From positions 2,728,001 through 2,792,000 of the forward strand of contig NZ_CP076024.1 in the NCBI RefSeq assembly GCF_022788635.1: 64,000 nucleotides of DNA, in the 5' to 3' direction. Numbering within the stretch: position 1 is the first letter of the stretch; each line of letters begins with the position of its first letter. The translations under genes and the position numbers were made by a program. Below are positions 1 to 11,079 of the stretch, piece after piece. The DNA comes from Methylobacter sp. S3L5C. Lineage in GTDB: Bacteria; Pseudomonadota; Gammaproteobacteria; Methylococcales; Methylomonadaceae. Under the pieces are notes generated by a model. That model saw only the letters and a program-made list of their open reading frames with translations. It searched no databases and was not told the DNA's origin.

Positions 1-162
1 TAATGCCGTGTAGAGGCCGGTTATTGCTGGCGTCCCGGCGATTCGGGTATAACCCAGCACCTGCGGAATGTTCATCGCAGCCAGAGTCACACCGGCAATG
101 GCATCGCGCATGATGCCACTCCGATTTAACGGTCGAAGACCTGAGAAAAAAATCAGCCGCAT
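1..162 (-). CDS. SulP family inorganic anion transporter, N-terminal part (runs off left edge)
   Basis: Reading the minus strand from an ATG at 162 gives an open frame to the window edge, 54 codons. The peptide starts MRLIFFSGLRPLNRSG and continues with DAIAGVTLAAMNIPQVLGY, then RIAGTPAITGLYTAL. This is the characteristic start of SulP/SLC26 permeases: a short cytoplasmic segment, then the first membrane helix with its conserved Pro-Gln and the AGxPxxxGLYT motif. A GGAG Shine-Dalgarno sits 7 bases upstream of the ATG and supports this start. The family exchanges or symports sulfate, bicarbonate or other anions across the inner membrane; the substrate cannot be told from this fragment. The STAS domain expected at the C-terminus lies outside the window. 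Confidence 0.8.
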   Translation of the reverse strand, partial: MRLIFFSGLRPLNRSGIMRDAIAGVTLAAMNIPQVLGYTRIAGTPAITGLYTAL

Positions 163-226
163 CGTCAGCTCCGAGGTTGGGTATTCGGTTGCCTACCCGT
201 CAGTACTAGTGAGTTAGGTTACATTA

Positions 227-1108
227 TCAAGATTTACTATTCTTGTTAAGCGGGTCATTCCCTTTACCTGCCTGTTTTTGCTCGGCAATATGGTACTTGT
301 TACGAATTGCTTCCATATCCACATGCGTCGGTGGCAGCTTTAATCCCATTTCGTCAAGCGTATCGGCAATAATTTCCGAAATGGCAAGATTACGAAACCA
401 TTTGTGGTTTGCGGGAATAATGTACCACGGTGCGTGTTGGGTACTGGTTTTTTCCAGGGCATCTTCGTAAGCTGCGATATATTTTGGCCATAATTCGCGT
501 TCAGAGTAATCGGCATCGGTGATTTTCCAGTTTCTGGCAGGATCATCCAGGCGCTGTTTGAAACGTTCCAATTGTTCTTCCGGACTGATGTGCAGAAAAA
601 ACTTCAGAATCCGGGTACCGTTACTTGAGAGCATTTTCTCAAAATCGTTGATTAAGTCGTAGCGTTTTGACCAGATTGATTTTTTCGCCAGCTTATGCAC
701 ACGTACAACCAGTACATCTTCATAGTGGGAACGATTAAAAATGACTATTTCGCCTTTGCTCGGAGTGCGCTGGTGTGCCCTCCAGAGGAAATCATGAGCC
801 GCTTCTTCTTTACTCGGTTGCTTAAAGCCGAATACGGAGGTTCCTTGCGGGTTCATGCCACTAAATAAATGCCGTATTACGCCATCTTTACCGGCGGCAT
901 CAAGTGCCTGCAATACCACCAGCAGTGACTGATCACCATCGGCATAAAGCAGGTACTGTAGCTTGTCCATACGGCCAACGTGTTCCTGTATCTTGGTTAG
1001 TGCCTTTTCGTGAGATTCGTGCTGGTCAGTGTAGGCAGGATCAATTTTGTCCAGGTGAATTTTTTCACCGGGTTTAACCATAAATTTTTTGCTGTAGCTC
1101 ATATTCAT
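227..1108 (-). CDS. ppk2: PPK2-family polyphosphate kinase / polyphosphate:nucleotide phosphotransferase
   Basis: A 293-residue cytosolic protein of the PPK2 family, which moves phosphate between polyphosphate and nucleotides. The Walker-A-like loop DAAGKDG is at residues 70-76 and the Walker-B region FNRSHYEDV at 124-132; between them are the GMNPQGTSVFGFKQPS and WRAHQRTP segments typical of the family, followed by the Arg-rich lid (RFKQRLDDPARNWK). Length is normal for a single-domain PPK2. The ATG at 1108 has an AGGGG ribosome site at good spacing; a second ATG two codons on is less well placed. The gene stands alone between a SulP transporter and an ABC exporter on the same strand. Whether it favours AMP, ADP or GDP is not evident from motifs. 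Confidence 0.88.
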   Translation of the reverse strand: MNMSYSKKFMVKPGEKIHLDKIDPAYTDQHESHEKALTKIQEHVGRMDKLQYLLYADGDQSLLVVLQALDAAGKDGVIRHLFSGMNPQGTSVFGFKQPSKEEAAHDFLWRAHQRTPSKGEIVIFNRSHYEDVLVVRVHKLAKKSIWSKRYDLINDFEKMLSSNGTRILKFFLHISPEEQLERFKQRLDDPARNWKITDADYSERELWPKYIAAYEDALEKTSTQHAPWYIIPANHKWFRNLAISEIIADTLDEMGLKLPPTHVDMEAIRNKYHIAEQKQAGKGNDPLNKNSKS

Positions 1109-1314
1109 ACACCCCTTATTTTATGAATTGCTTAAAATCTCTAGCTGCATAAGTTAGGCAAATATTAGCATAATGTTTTATCGGAACACACATTTAGTGT
1201 AGATGCCAGGAGGCTGGATAATTTGTCAAAATCTATCGGCTTAAGCAGGTAATGATTAAACTCCGTAGATTTTAAAAAGTTAATGATAATTTTTTCTGTG
1301 CTGGAAAAATACCC

Positions 1315-3069
1315 TTAATCAACCAGAAAATCGCCGCTTTGATGCTGCCACATGGCGTAGTATTTACCTTTTTTGGCAAGTAATTGTTGATGTGTGCCTT
1401 GTTCGATGATGCGGCCTTTTTCCAGAACGATAATACGATCCATCTTTAAGATAGTTGATAGTCGGTGGGCGATCACAATCGCCGTTTTATGTTTTATCAG
1501 TTCAAAAATAGCGACCTGTATTTTTTTTTCTGTGAGTGAATCCAGTGCACTGGTTGCTTCATCCAACACTACGATAGGTGCATCTTCAAGAAAGGCTCGG
1601 GCAATAGCAATACGTTGTCTTTCACCTCCTGAAAGCTTTACGCCACGTTCTCCTACCAGTGTATCAAAAGTATCAGGTAAACCATTGATAAACTCCAGGC
1701 AACGGGATTTTTGGGCAACAGCAATAAGCTGCGCTTCTGAAATGTTGGCACCCAGGGTAATATTATCGCGTATCGAACGATGAAATAAATCTGGTTGCTG
1801 GGGCACCATGGATATTTGTTGACGTAAAGTTTCCAAATTAAAGGCTTTGGCATCAATACCGTCAAAAGTTACCGTGCCTTTCTGGGGGTCAAGAAAGCGA
1901 AACAGCAGCTTGGTCAAGGTTGATTTACCTGAACCGGATTGACCGACTATGGCGATTTTTTCACCGGCTTTTATCGTTAAGGAGAAATCTTTAAATAGCG
2001 GTGTCTGGCGAGTATTTGTCTCATTATAGGTAAAACAAAGTTTGTTAAAGCTGATTGCACCTTTGCTGATGATAAGCGGAAGCGCATAATCGGTATCTGC
2101 TTCAATATCGTCTTGTCTGAAAATTTCGGCCATTTCGGACGCATCAGCCAAAGCGGTAAAAAAAGTTCTGAAATTACGACCAAACTCCCATAAACGTTGG
2201 ATCAGTATGAGCATAATCGACTGAAATAAAACAAACTCACCGACCTGAAAAATACCGGTTGTCCATTTTTGGATCATTAAATAAACCAACAGTAATTCAA
2301 TACCAAAAGTCATGATGCCTTGTACGGCAAAAGAGATAAAGGTAAACAGCCAGGCTATTTTCTTTTTTTTATAAACAAAATCCGACGCTTTGTTGATACG
2401 TGCTTGTTCGTTGGCTTCCATGGCAAAGCTTTTGACAATAAAAATATTGCTGATGGCATCTGAATACACGCCGCCAACAATAGAATCGGCTTCTGAAACC
2501 GCTTGATCAAAACGCATTTTCCAGATTGAATAGACGATATTCCAGCTGATAAAAAGCCCAACCCAGATCAGAAAATAGAATGCGAATTCAGGCTGTTGCT
2601 GGTAAAAGATGGTGAATGAAATGACTATCGCCAGAATATTCATGTAAAACTGGAATAAAAACCAGTCCATAATGGTTTCAAAGGAGCGTGAAAAACGATT
2701 GGCTTGTTTGATTAAACTGCCTGAAAAACTATTCTCGAAAAAGACATATTTTTGTTTTTTAAGGACATCAAAACAGCGTTTTTCCAATAAATTAATACCG
2801 CCGCCATCAAGCGGAATAATAGCGATTTCAAGTAATCGCCATGATACCCAGACACCGGCATAAATAAAGCCAATCTGTTTTAAATTTTCCAGTAATAGCG
2901 CCAGCGTCGCTTCGGAATAGGGCGCCGCCAGTTCATTGGCAATGTTTTTATAGTAAACAGGGGCTGATAAATCCAGTGTAATAGAGCAACCCAGAGCGAA
3001 TAAAGCCATAAAGAAATAGCCTTTTTTCTGCCAGACAACCTTGCAGTATTCTTTAAATATTATATCCAT
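1315..3069 (-). CDS. ABC exporter, fused membrane and ATPase domains
   Basis: A 584-residue half-transporter of the MsbA/LmrA architecture. Residues ~1-310 are the six-helix membrane domain; residues ~345-580 are the nucleotide-binding domain with Walker A GQSGSGKST near 374-382, signature LSGGERQRIAIARA near 478, Walker B VVLDEATSALD near 498 and switch His in IVIAHRLST. All ATPase motifs are intact, so it should work as a homodimer exporting a lipid, peptide or drug across the inner membrane. No peptidase-C39 or other substrate-defining domain is present. It is divergent from the ATPase operon starting at 3244; about 170 bases separate them and should hold both promoters. Confidence 0.88.
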   Translation of the reverse strand: MDIIFKEYCKVVWQKKGYFFMALFALGCSITLDLSAPVYYKNIANELAAPYSEATLALLLENLKQIGFIYAGVWVSWRLLEIAIIPLDGGGINLLEKRCFDVLKKQKYVFFENSFSGSLIKQANRFSRSFETIMDWFLFQFYMNILAIVISFTIFYQQQPEFAFYFLIWVGLFISWNIVYSIWKMRFDQAVSEADSIVGGVYSDAISNIFIVKSFAMEANEQARINKASDFVYKKKKIAWLFTFISFAVQGIMTFGIELLLVYLMIQKWTTGIFQVGEFVLFQSIMLILIQRLWEFGRNFRTFFTALADASEMAEIFRQDDIEADTDYALPLIISKGAISFNKLCFTYNETNTRQTPLFKDFSLTIKAGEKIAIVGQSGSGKSTLTKLLFRFLDPQKGTVTFDGIDAKAFNLETLRQQISMVPQQPDLFHRSIRDNITLGANISEAQLIAVAQKSRCLEFINGLPDTFDTLVGERGVKLSGGERQRIAIARAFLEDAPIVVLDEATSALDSLTEKKIQVAIFELIKHKTAIVIAHRLSTILKMDRIIVLEKGRIIEQGTHQQLLAKKGKYYAMWQHQSGDFLVD

Positions 3070-3201
3070 TATTTATGTTGCTTGATTATTTGCTTGTTTT
3101 GTTTCAGGATTCAATGTGGAGAATATTTTGTGGCATTGCATCAAATCCAGTATACAGTAGATAGGCGGCATTTGATTTTAGCAAAGCCCATTCTTTAATA
3201 A

Positions 3202-4634
<1,433 letters not shown>

Positions 4635-4635
<1 letters not shown>

Positions 4636-5045
4636 TGCACTCATTTGTATTGAATCTGTTTGATGCAACACATGAGCTGCGTATTGCCGGCGTTACTTCT
4701 TTTGTCGGTGAAGATGCCTCGGGGTATTTTGGAGTTAAGCCCAATCATGCACGGTTTATGACCACACTGGTTTTTGGCTTGGCGCGTTTTAGTTTGGGAG
4801 CAGACGATTGGCAGTATTTGGCTCTGCCCGACGCTGTTATTTATTTTAACAATAACGAGTTAACGATCAGCACACGACATTTCTTGATAGATACCGATAT
4901 TGAACGGATCAGTGTTTTATTGGAACAGCAATTAATAACCGAGGAAGAAAATTTGCATGCGACGCGGGAAAGTTTGCATCGTATGGAACAGGCGATCTTT
5001 AAGCGTATGTTGGCGCTTAAACGTAAAATAGTATGGCAAGCTTAA
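4635..5045 (+). CDS. atpC: N-type ATPase subunit epsilon
   Basis: A 136-residue epsilon subunit, the small central-stalk protein that binds gamma and couples rotation to the c-ring. It begins MHSFVLNLFDATHELRI, an N-terminal beta-sandwich, and ends in a helical hairpin (EENLHATRESLHRMEQAIFKRMLALK). The start is the ATG at 4635 that shares a base with the atpD stop and is preceded by AGGAAAG; an in-frame ATG 33 bases upstream lies inside atpD and is less likely. The C-terminal helices are near the usual length. Confidence 0.85.
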
Positions 5046-5163
5046 ATATTTATATGGCACTATATTTTTTTATTTGAGATAGCACTTTATTGTAATCAGA
5101 GTAGCATTGCTGTTAGATACCGGGAACGGTAAACAGGTTTTTCTACCGCCTTTTATAGTGATT

Positions 5164-5436
5164 ATGAATAATCAACAGCGTCTCAAAAAAAAGATTGAAA
5201 GTCAGCTTAAACGCATTAAAAAAGCCGAACATGACAGGCCGAATTTATTATCACAAACGGTTTATATCGGCACTTTGGGTCTGGTAATGGTGTTACCCAT
5301 AGTTGGTGGAGTTTATCTGGGGCATTGGCTGGATGGTCAGCTGGAAGGTTACTCAACACGTTGGACGTTGAGTTTATTGTTTACCGGCCTGGTTATCGGG
5401 ATTTTTAACATGTATTTTCTGATTAAAGACAAATAG
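5164..5436 (+). CDS. atpQ: AtpQ-like ATPase accessory membrane protein (AtpI/AtpZ type)
   Basis: A 90-residue protein from the ATG at 5164: a basic coiled N-terminus (QQRLKKKIESQLKRIKKAE), then two membrane helices separated by the motif GGVYLGHWLDGQL, typical of AtpI/AtpZ-type proteins. In N-ATPase operons this position is atpQ, thought to assist assembly of the Fo rotor or Mg/Ca handling. A TTG start at 5107 would add 19 residues but has no better ribosome site. The next gene is atpB; the usual atpR, a three-helix protein between atpQ and atpB, is not present because only 53 bases separate the two genes. Confidence 0.75.
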   Translation: MNNQQRLKKKIESQLKRIKKAEHDRPNLLSQTVYIGTLGLVMVLPIVGGVYLGHWLDGQLEGYSTRWTLSLLFTGLVIGIFNMYFLIKDK

Positions 5437-5489
5437 ACAAATGCTCTTTCCTTCTGGAGAGGGCTTTCAAAATAAAATGAGACAAAATC

Positions 5490-6155
5490 ATGGATCATGA
5501 ATTTTCATTTGTTTTAGGACCCGTAGTCATTGGTGCATCAATCATTACTACGTGGGGAATTATGGGAGTCATTACGGTGATAGCCTGGTTTTCAACCCGG
5601 CACTTGGAGATGTTGCCCAATTCGTTACAAACTATGGTGGAAGGTATTGTCGCGACTATTGATGACGCCATAATTGCTGTTGCGCCTGAGCATGGTCGGC
5701 AAATAATGCCTTTTATCGCTTCCCTTTGGCTGTTTCTGATTATTGCCAATCTGGTAGGTTTAATTCCCGGTCTGGATTCGCCTACTCGTGATCTTTCGGT
5801 AACTTCGGCACTGGCTGTTTTAGTCTTTTTTTCGGTACACTGGTTTGGTATAAAAACACTGGGATTAAAAAATTACCTGCATCATTACCTGACACCCAGC
5901 CCGATTTTGCTGCCTTTTCATATTATTAGTGAATTTACCCGTACTCTGGCGCTGGCAATTCGGTTATTTGGCAATATGATGAGTCTGGAAATGGCTGCGA
6001 TGTTGATTTTACTGGTGGCCGGCTTTCTCGCACCGATTCCCATTTTGATGTTACATATTATTGAAGCGTTGGTACAGGCCTATATCTTCGGTATGCTGGC
6101 ACTTATTTATTTGGCAGGAGCCATGCAATCCCAACAACTTAATTCACCGGAGTAA
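5490..6155 (+). CDS. atpB: N-type ATPase Fo subunit a
   Basis: A 221-residue subunit a, the membrane stator that forms the ion half-channels against the c-ring. The essential Arg lies in ALAIRLFGNMMS, and the last helices carry the conserved ALVQAYIFGMLALIYL segment, with the Gln and aromatic residues expected in this helix. Length fits the short a subunits of N-ATPases (about 220 aa, against ~270 in E. coli). The ribosome site is not strong. It is followed after 3 bases by atpE, so a and c are probably co-translated. Confidence 0.9.
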   Translation: MDHEFSFVLGPVVIGASIITTWGIMGVITVIAWFSTRHLEMLPNSLQTMVEGIVATIDDAIIAVAPEHGRQIMPFIASLWLFLIIANLVGLIPGLDSPTRDLSVTSALAVLVFFSVHWFGIKTLGLKNYLHHYLTPSPILLPFHIISEFTRTLALAIRLFGNMMSLEMAAMLILLVAGFLAPIPILMLHIIEALVQAYIFGMLALIYLAGAMQSQQLNSPE

Positions 6156-6158
6156 ATT

Positions 6159-6425
6159 ATGACTGATATCGCCTTGATCGTTTTGGGTTCCAGCGTTGCG
6201 GCAATTATCGGTATCGCTTTGGGGGTCATGTTACCTGCGTTGGCGATGGGTAAAGCCATCAGTAGTGCGCTTGATGCCTTATCCCGGCAACCGGAATCCG
6301 AACGTTCAATTATGCGTACCTTATTTATCGGCTTGGCCATGATTGAATCACTGGCGATTTATTGCCTGGTGATTATCTTGATTGTCTTGTTCAGAAATCC
6401 ATTGCTTGAATATATTTTTAAATAA
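6159..6425 (+). CDS. atpE: N-type ATPase Fo subunit c
   Basis: An 88-residue two-helix proteolipid that forms the rotor ring. The polar loop SRQPES (42-47) links the helices. The ion-carrying Glu63 is in GLAMIESLAIYC, with Ser64 and Tyr68 as in sodium-binding rings. From my recollection of N-ATPase c subunits, helix 1 usually carries a second carboxylate in a GEGRA-type motif; here the aligned motif is AMGKA with Met30, and the Thr after Glu-Ser is Leu65. This weakens the case for sodium coordination and points to protons, as an inference. After atpE come about 110 non-coding bases before atpF, including a fragment of a dispersed repeat. Confidence 0.9.
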   Translation: MTDIALIVLGSSVAAIIGIALGVMLPALAMGKAISSALDALSRQPESERSIMRTLFIGLAMIESLAIYCLVIILIVLFRNPLLEYIFK

Positions 6426-6537
6426 AGATACAAGGCAAAAGGCAAAGAGTGACCGTTGGAAATCAGATTTTTACCTTTAGCCTGTTCTTCGTGCAGTCGT
6501 TCGTGGTGAAAAATTTTTTATTCAATACTTAAAGTCT

Positions 6538-7287
6538 ATGGAATTTAATTTATCCACCTTTATCCTTGAAATTATCAATTTTCTGATTCTGATCTGGATT
6601 TTGCAACGCCTTTTTTATAAACCTTTGCTGGCAGTTATTGCCAGGCGTAAGCAATTTATTGATCAAGCACTTGCCGATGCAAAAATGCTGCAACAGCAGG
6701 CAGAAGAACAGCACAGCCTTTATGAAAATCGCCAAAAGCTGTGGGAGCAGGAAAAACAAGCGGCTTTTACTGCTTTGCATCAGCAAATTGACGTCGAGAG
6801 AAAAGCGCAAATGGTTCAGCTGAATAATGATCTTGAGCAGGAGCGGCAAAAAAATAAGGTAACGCTCCAGCGTCAGCAGCAAGAACTTCAACGTCAAGCC
6901 GAAAAGCAGGCATTACAAAATGGTGCCCGCTTTGCCGGAATGCTGCTAAAAAGATCAGCCAGTCCTGAGTTGGAGGCACGCTTATTTTTCTTGTTATTAG
7001 ATAACTTAAAGACGTTACCGGCAGCCTGTACCTTGTGTCTGCAATTATTGGGAACCAAAAAATCGGTGCCGATTAAAATAACCAGCGCCTATCCTTTAAC
7101 GGCTGATTTGCGGTTACCGTTGGAACAAAAGCTGGGCTTGTTAATTAACAGTCCAATTAATTTTCAATATCATCAGGATGCAGAGTTGATCGCCGGGGTG
7201 CGAATGGATATAGGCGCTTGGGTCTTAAACGTCAACCTGCAACATGAGCTGATTGGTTTTGCTGAGATTGCCAATGACGCTGAGTAA
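6538..7287 (+). CDS. atpF: N-type ATPase subunit b with delta-like C-terminal domain
   Basis: A 249-residue peripheral stalk protein: one N-terminal membrane helix ([20 protein letters not shown]), then a long Gln/Glu/Lys-rich coiled coil (about 35-135), then a C-terminal domain ending [20 protein letters not shown], which resembles the end of the delta (OSCP) subunit. E. coli b is about 156 aa, so the extra ~90 residues can replace the missing delta gene (atpH), a known trait of N-ATPase operons. The gene overlaps atpA by 14 bases. Confidence 0.85.
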   Translation: MEFNLSTFILEIINFLILIWILQRLFYKPLLAVIARRKQFIDQALADAKMLQQQAEEQHSLYENRQKLWEQEKQAAFTALHQQIDVERKAQMVQLNNDLEQERQKNKVTLQRQQQELQRQAEKQALQNGARFAGMLLKRSASPELEARLFFLLLDNLKTLPAACTLCLQLLGTKKSVPIKITSAYPLTADLRLPLEQKLGLLINSPINFQYHQDAELIAGVRMDIGAWVLNVNLQHELIGFAEIANDAE

Positions 7288-8767
7288 ACCGGAAACTTTT
7301 GGCAGTCTGTTGGATAAGCAGGCAGATTGGCTGGTTAACTATCAGTTGGGGTTGCGTGTTACTGAACAAGGTACTGTGGTTGCCGTCGGTGACGGGATTA
7401 GTTGGATTAAGGGTTTGCCATCAGCGGCTATCGAAGACATTCTGATTTTTGCCGATGGTAGTCGAGGAATGGTGTTTGATCTTAACCGTGACAGAATCGG
7501 TGCTATTTTATTGTATGAAACCGAAACCCTGACGTCAGGTACGACTGTTTTTCTTGCCCGACACTCGCTCAGTATACCGGTCGGCGATGAGTTTTTAGGC
7601 CGGATTATTGATCCGTTGGGAACACCGCTGGATGGTCTGCCATCACCAACCCCGGTAGGTCGTGAAAATCTGGAAAAAGGCTCGCCGGCCATTATTGCCC
7701 GGAATTTTGTTAATAAACCGCTCTACACCGGGATTAAAATTATTGATACGCTCATTCCCATCGGCAAAGGTCAGCGACAATTGATTGTGGGTGACGAAGG
7801 GTTGGGCAGAAGTTCAATTGCCATCGACACGGTTATTAATCAAAAAAATCAAGATGTTATTTGTATTTACGTGTTGATTGGCCAGAAGCGTTCGGCCGTC
7901 GTTAGCACTCTGGAAACCTTGCGTAATCATGGTGCGCTGGACTATACGGTTTGTGTGGTCGCCGAAGCCAGTGCGTTGCCGGGTTTACAATATATCGCGC
8001 CATTTGCAGGTTGCGCACTCGCCGAATACTGGATGGCACAGGGCCGCGACACCCTGATTATCTACGATGATTTATCGACCCATGCCAGAACCTATCGTGA
8101 GCTGTCTTTGTTGCTACGCAGGCCCCCTGGGCGTGAAGCTTATCCCGGCGATATTTTCTTTGTCCACTCCCGTTTACTGGAGAGGTCAACCAGTTTGAAT
8201 GTCGAAAACGGGGGCGGGAGCATGACTGCATTGCCAATAGTCGAAACCAGGCAGGGCGAAATTGCCGCCTATATCCCGACTAATCTTATTTCTATTACCG
8301 ACGGGCAAATATATCTGGATAATGATCTGTTTGTCTCAGGGTTTCGTCCTGCTATCGACATTACCAAATCGGTATCACGAATAGCCGGTAATGCTCAACA
8401 TGCCAATATCAGCAATCAAGCCGGACAAATGAAACTGGATTATTTACAGTTTTTGGAACTTGAATCTTTTACCCGTTTTGGTCAGCGCTTGGAAGCCTCT
8501 ATGGAACTACGAATTAAACGCGGACGTCTGTTACGGGAAATTTTAAAACAGGACCGCTTGACGCCACTCAGCAGTCTTTTTCAATTAGCCTGGCTGATAG
8601 CGTTTAATAACGGGGTATTTAATAAGTCAGAGCCTAAAGAGCTTATGGGCTATCTGGGGCTTATTAGTCAGGGTATTAACGGCACCGACTTAACCTTAGA
8701 TAGCAGTCCTGAACAATGGCGGCAAGCCGTCAGCGAGTGGCTTAATAGTGACGCCAGACAGCCATGA
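7274..8767 (+). CDS. atpA: N-type ATPase subunit alpha
   Basis: A 497-residue alpha subunit from the ATG at 7274 ([13 protein letters not shown]), inside the end of atpF. Conserved alpha features include the segment [16 protein letters not shown] and the arginine finger in [10 protein letters not shown] near 366. The nucleotide loop is altered: instead of the standard GDRQTGKT it reads GDEGLGRSS (about 173-181), with Arg in place of the P-loop Lys. Alpha sites are non-catalytic, so activity may remain, but nucleotide binding there could be weakened. The stop overlaps the atpG start (ATGA), so translation is coupled. Confidence 0.92.
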   Translation: MTLSKPETFGSLLDKQADWLVNYQLGLRVTEQGTVVAVGDGISWIKGLPSAAIEDILIFADGSRGMVFDLNRDRIGAILLYETETLTSGTTVFLARHSLSIPVGDEFLGRIIDPLGTPLDGLPSPTPVGRENLEKGSPAIIARNFVNKPLYTGIKIIDTLIPIGKGQRQLIVGDEGLGRSSIAIDTVINQKNQDVICIYVLIGQKRSAVVSTLETLRNHGALDYTVCVVAEASALPGLQYIAPFAGCALAEYWMAQGRDTLIIYDDLSTHARTYRELSLLLRRPPGREAYPGDIFFVHSRLLERSTSLNVENGGGSMTALPIVETRQGEIAAYIPTNLISITDGQIYLDNDLFVSGFRPAIDITKSVSRIAGNAQHANISNQAGQMKLDYLQFLELESFTRFGQRLEASMELRIKRGRLLREILKQDRLTPLSSLFQLAWLIAFNNGVFNKSEPKELMGYLGLISQGINGTDLTLDSSPEQWRQAVSEWLNSDARQP

Positions 8768-9612
8768 GCCAAAGCCATGAACTGCAATTGCATATCGCTC
8801 AAATGGAGGAGATACGCAGCATTTTAAATGCAATGAAAAATCTGGCGTTGCTTGAAATTCACAAGTTGGGGCGATTTCAAATCATGCAGGGTCAAGCGGT
8901 GATTAATATTGAAAATGCAGCCATGGATTTTCTGGATTTTTACCCGTTACCCGCCATTGATAAAAATGCCCTGTCTGTTGGTATTTTGGTGGGTGCCGAG
9001 CGTGGCTTTTGTGGTGATTTTAACGAAAGCCTGCTTGATACGCTTAACACAGAAACTTATGCCGGCATTATTGCCATTGGCAGCCGACTTGGTAACAAGC
9101 TGGCAGATAATTCGCCTGACCTTATTGCTGCAATTGCCGGTGCCAATGTCGCAGAAGAAGTACCAATTATTCTTAACCGTCTGATTGATAGCATCAGTTT
9201 ATTATCGGTTGCCAAAGGCGACATTAATAAAGCGAACAAGACTACCTCGACACTACAGTTGACGGTTATTTATCACGATAACAGCTCAGGTCAAATTACC
9301 CGCAGGCAGATACTGCCGCCTTTTTCAGAGCAGCAACAACGATTACCTGCTTATGGAAACCCACCGTTACTTAATCTGGAGCCCGATGATTTTTTTGCTG
9401 ATTTGGTCGATCATTACCTGTTTGCGGTATTACATGAGATTTTTTACCTGTCGTTAATGGCCGAAAACCAGCGTCGTTTACAGCATTTGGAAGGGGCTGT
9501 AAAACATCTGGATGATGAAACGGTCAATCTGCGCCGAAAATCCCAAATCTATCGTCAGGAAGAAATAACCGAAGAAATTGAAGTTATTTTGTTAAACTCG
9601 GAAATTAATTAA
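8764..9612 (+). CDS. atpG: N-type ATPase subunit gamma
   Basis: A 282-residue gamma subunit, the rotating central shaft. The N-terminal helix ([24 protein letters not shown]) and the C-terminal helix ([22 protein letters not shown]) form the coiled-coil axle; the middle holds the segment [12 protein letters not shown], the family's SDRGLCGxxN site. It is the last gene of the ATPase operon; radA follows 27 bases later on the same strand and may be read through. The family is quite divergent from housekeeping gamma, as usual for N-ATPases. Confidence 0.85.
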   Translation: MSQSHELQLHIAQMEEIRSILNAMKNLALLEIHKLGRFQIMQGQAVINIENAAMDFLDFYPLPAIDKNALSVGILVGAERGFCGDFNESLLDTLNTETYAGIIAIGSRLGNKLADNSPDLIAAIAGANVAEEVPIILNRLIDSISLLSVAKGDINKANKTTSTLQLTVIYHDNSSGQITRRQILPPFSEQQQRLPAYGNPPLLNLEPDDFFADLVDHYLFAVLHEIFYLSLMAENQRRLQHLEGAVKHLDDETVNLRRKSQIYRQEEITEEIEVILLNSEIN

Positions 9613-9639
9613 AAAGTAAAGTTAGGTATTAAGTAAATA

Positions 9640-11013
9640 ATGGCAAAAAAAATCAAAACGGCGTTTGTTTGCGATCAATGTGGCGCAGATTATCCGCGTT
9701 GGGGTGGGCAATGTACCAGTTGCGGCGAATGGAATACGATTAAGGAAATCAGGCTGGGGTCAGCATCCACAGAGCATAGCAGTCGAACAGGTTATGCCGG
9801 GAGTCGCTCCGAGGTTAAGTTGTTATCAGATGTCAATTTGTCCCAAGCTGAACGTATTTCAACCGGTATTTCAGAATTTGACCGTGTTTTAGGCGGGGGT
9901 ATTGTTACCGGTAGTGTGGTGTTGATTGGTGGTGCACCTGGGGCAGGAAAGAGCACTCTATTATTACAGGCGATTGCCAATATTGCCGATCGCTCGATTA
10001 GTGTTTTGTATGTGTCAGGTGAGGAATCCTTGCAGCAAATTGCTGAAAGAGCACACCGTTTAAAGCTGCCAGCCGCTAAAATGATGATGCTGATGGAAAC
10101 GTCGGTGCAACGTATTTGTGACGTTTTGGATGAAATAAAGCCAAAAATTTTGGTGATTGACTCGATTCAGGTGATGCATACACAAGATACCGACTCTGCA
10201 CCCGGCTCGGTTTCTCAAGTCAGGGAATCGGCAAGTTACCTGACGCAATATGCAAAAAAGCATCAGGTATCCATTTTTATGGTTGGGCATGTGACCAAGG
10301 ATCAATCCCTTGCAGGGCCGATGACGTTAAGCCATATTGTCGACACGCAGGTGATGTTGGGTTCAACGGATGATGCGCGGTTTCGGGTGTTAAGGGCTGA
10401 TAAAAACCGTTTTGGCAGTGTTGGCGAATTGGGTTTTTTTGCCATGGACAGCACCGGTCTTAAAGAAGTTAAAAATCCTTCGGCAATGTTTTTAAACCGG
10501 GCGGAAAAGCCGTCATCCGGCAGCGTGGTAACCGTATTATGGGAAGGTACGCGGCCTTTATTGGTGGAAATTCAGGCCTTGGTTACTGAATGTCAATATG
10601 GTAATCCAAGACGTCTGGCGGTTGGCTTTGATCAAAATCGTCTGGCCATGTTGCTGGCGGTACTTTATCGGCATGGTAATGTTTTTACCGGGCAGGATGA
10701 GATTTACGCCAATGTTGTCGGTGGTATTAAAGTCACTGAAACCAGTTCTGATTTGGCAATTGTGGTCGGGGTTGTTTCCAGTCTGAAAGATAAAGTGATA
10801 CCGCATGATGTGTTCTTTTTTGGGGAAATTGGTTTGAGCGGTGAAATCAGACCCGTTGCCAATGGTCATGCGCGTCTTAATGATGCCGCAAAACACGGCT
10901 TTAAAAAAGCTGTAATTCCCAAAGCCAATGCCCCGAAAACGCCGATTAAGGGCTTGGAAATCCATGCCGTGTCGACACTTTCTGAAGCGCTGGATATTCT
11001 GGCGGAAATGTAG
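9640..11013 (+). CDS. radA: DNA repair protein RadA
   Basis: A 457-residue RadA (Sms), a RecA-like helicase that promotes branch migration in recombinational repair. It has a four-Cys zinc finger (Cys11, 14, 25, 28), a RecA-type ATPase with Walker A GGAPGAGKST near 98, the RadA signature KNRFG near residue 255, and a C-terminal Lon-protease-like domain ending near LSEALDIL. Length and motif order are normal. It follows the ATPase operon by chance or read-through; no functional link is evident. Downstream is a hairpin-forming dispersed repeat that may also end transcription. Confidence 0.95.
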   Translation: MAKKIKTAFVCDQCGADYPRWGGQCTSCGEWNTIKEIRLGSASTEHSSRTGYAGSRSEVKLLSDVNLSQAERISTGISEFDRVLGGGIVTGSVVLIGGAPGAGKSTLLLQAIANIADRSISVLYVSGEESLQQIAERAHRLKLPAAKMMMLMETSVQRICDVLDEIKPKILVIDSIQVMHTQDTDSAPGSVSQVRESASYLTQYAKKHQVSIFMVGHVTKDQSLAGPMTLSHIVDTQVMLGSTDDARFRVLRADKNRFGSVGELGFFAMDSTGLKEVKNPSAMFLNRAEKPSSGSVVTVLWEGTRPLLVEIQALVTECQYGNPRRLAVGFDQNRLAMLLAVLYRHGNVFTGQDEIYANVVGGIKVTETSSDLAIVVGVVSSLKDKVIPHDVFFFGEIGLSGEIRPVANGHARLNDAAKHGFKKAVIPKANAPKTPIKGLEIHAVSTLSEALDILAEM

Positions 11014-11033
11014 AAAGGCTATTCATCACGAAG

Positions 11034-11079
11034 ACACGAAGGACACGAAGTTTTCTGTTTTTCTTCGTGATCTTCGTGT
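11034..11079. repeat. Imperfect palindrome built from ACACGAAG units
   Basis: Two 17-base arms (11034-11050 and 11063-11079) pair with two mismatches around a T-rich loop. A closely related palindrome with the same CTTCGTGATCTTCGTGTCT arm lies at 39549-39607 between cobJK and cbiG. It sits just after the radA stop and could act as a transcription end on either strand. Confidence 0.7.
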
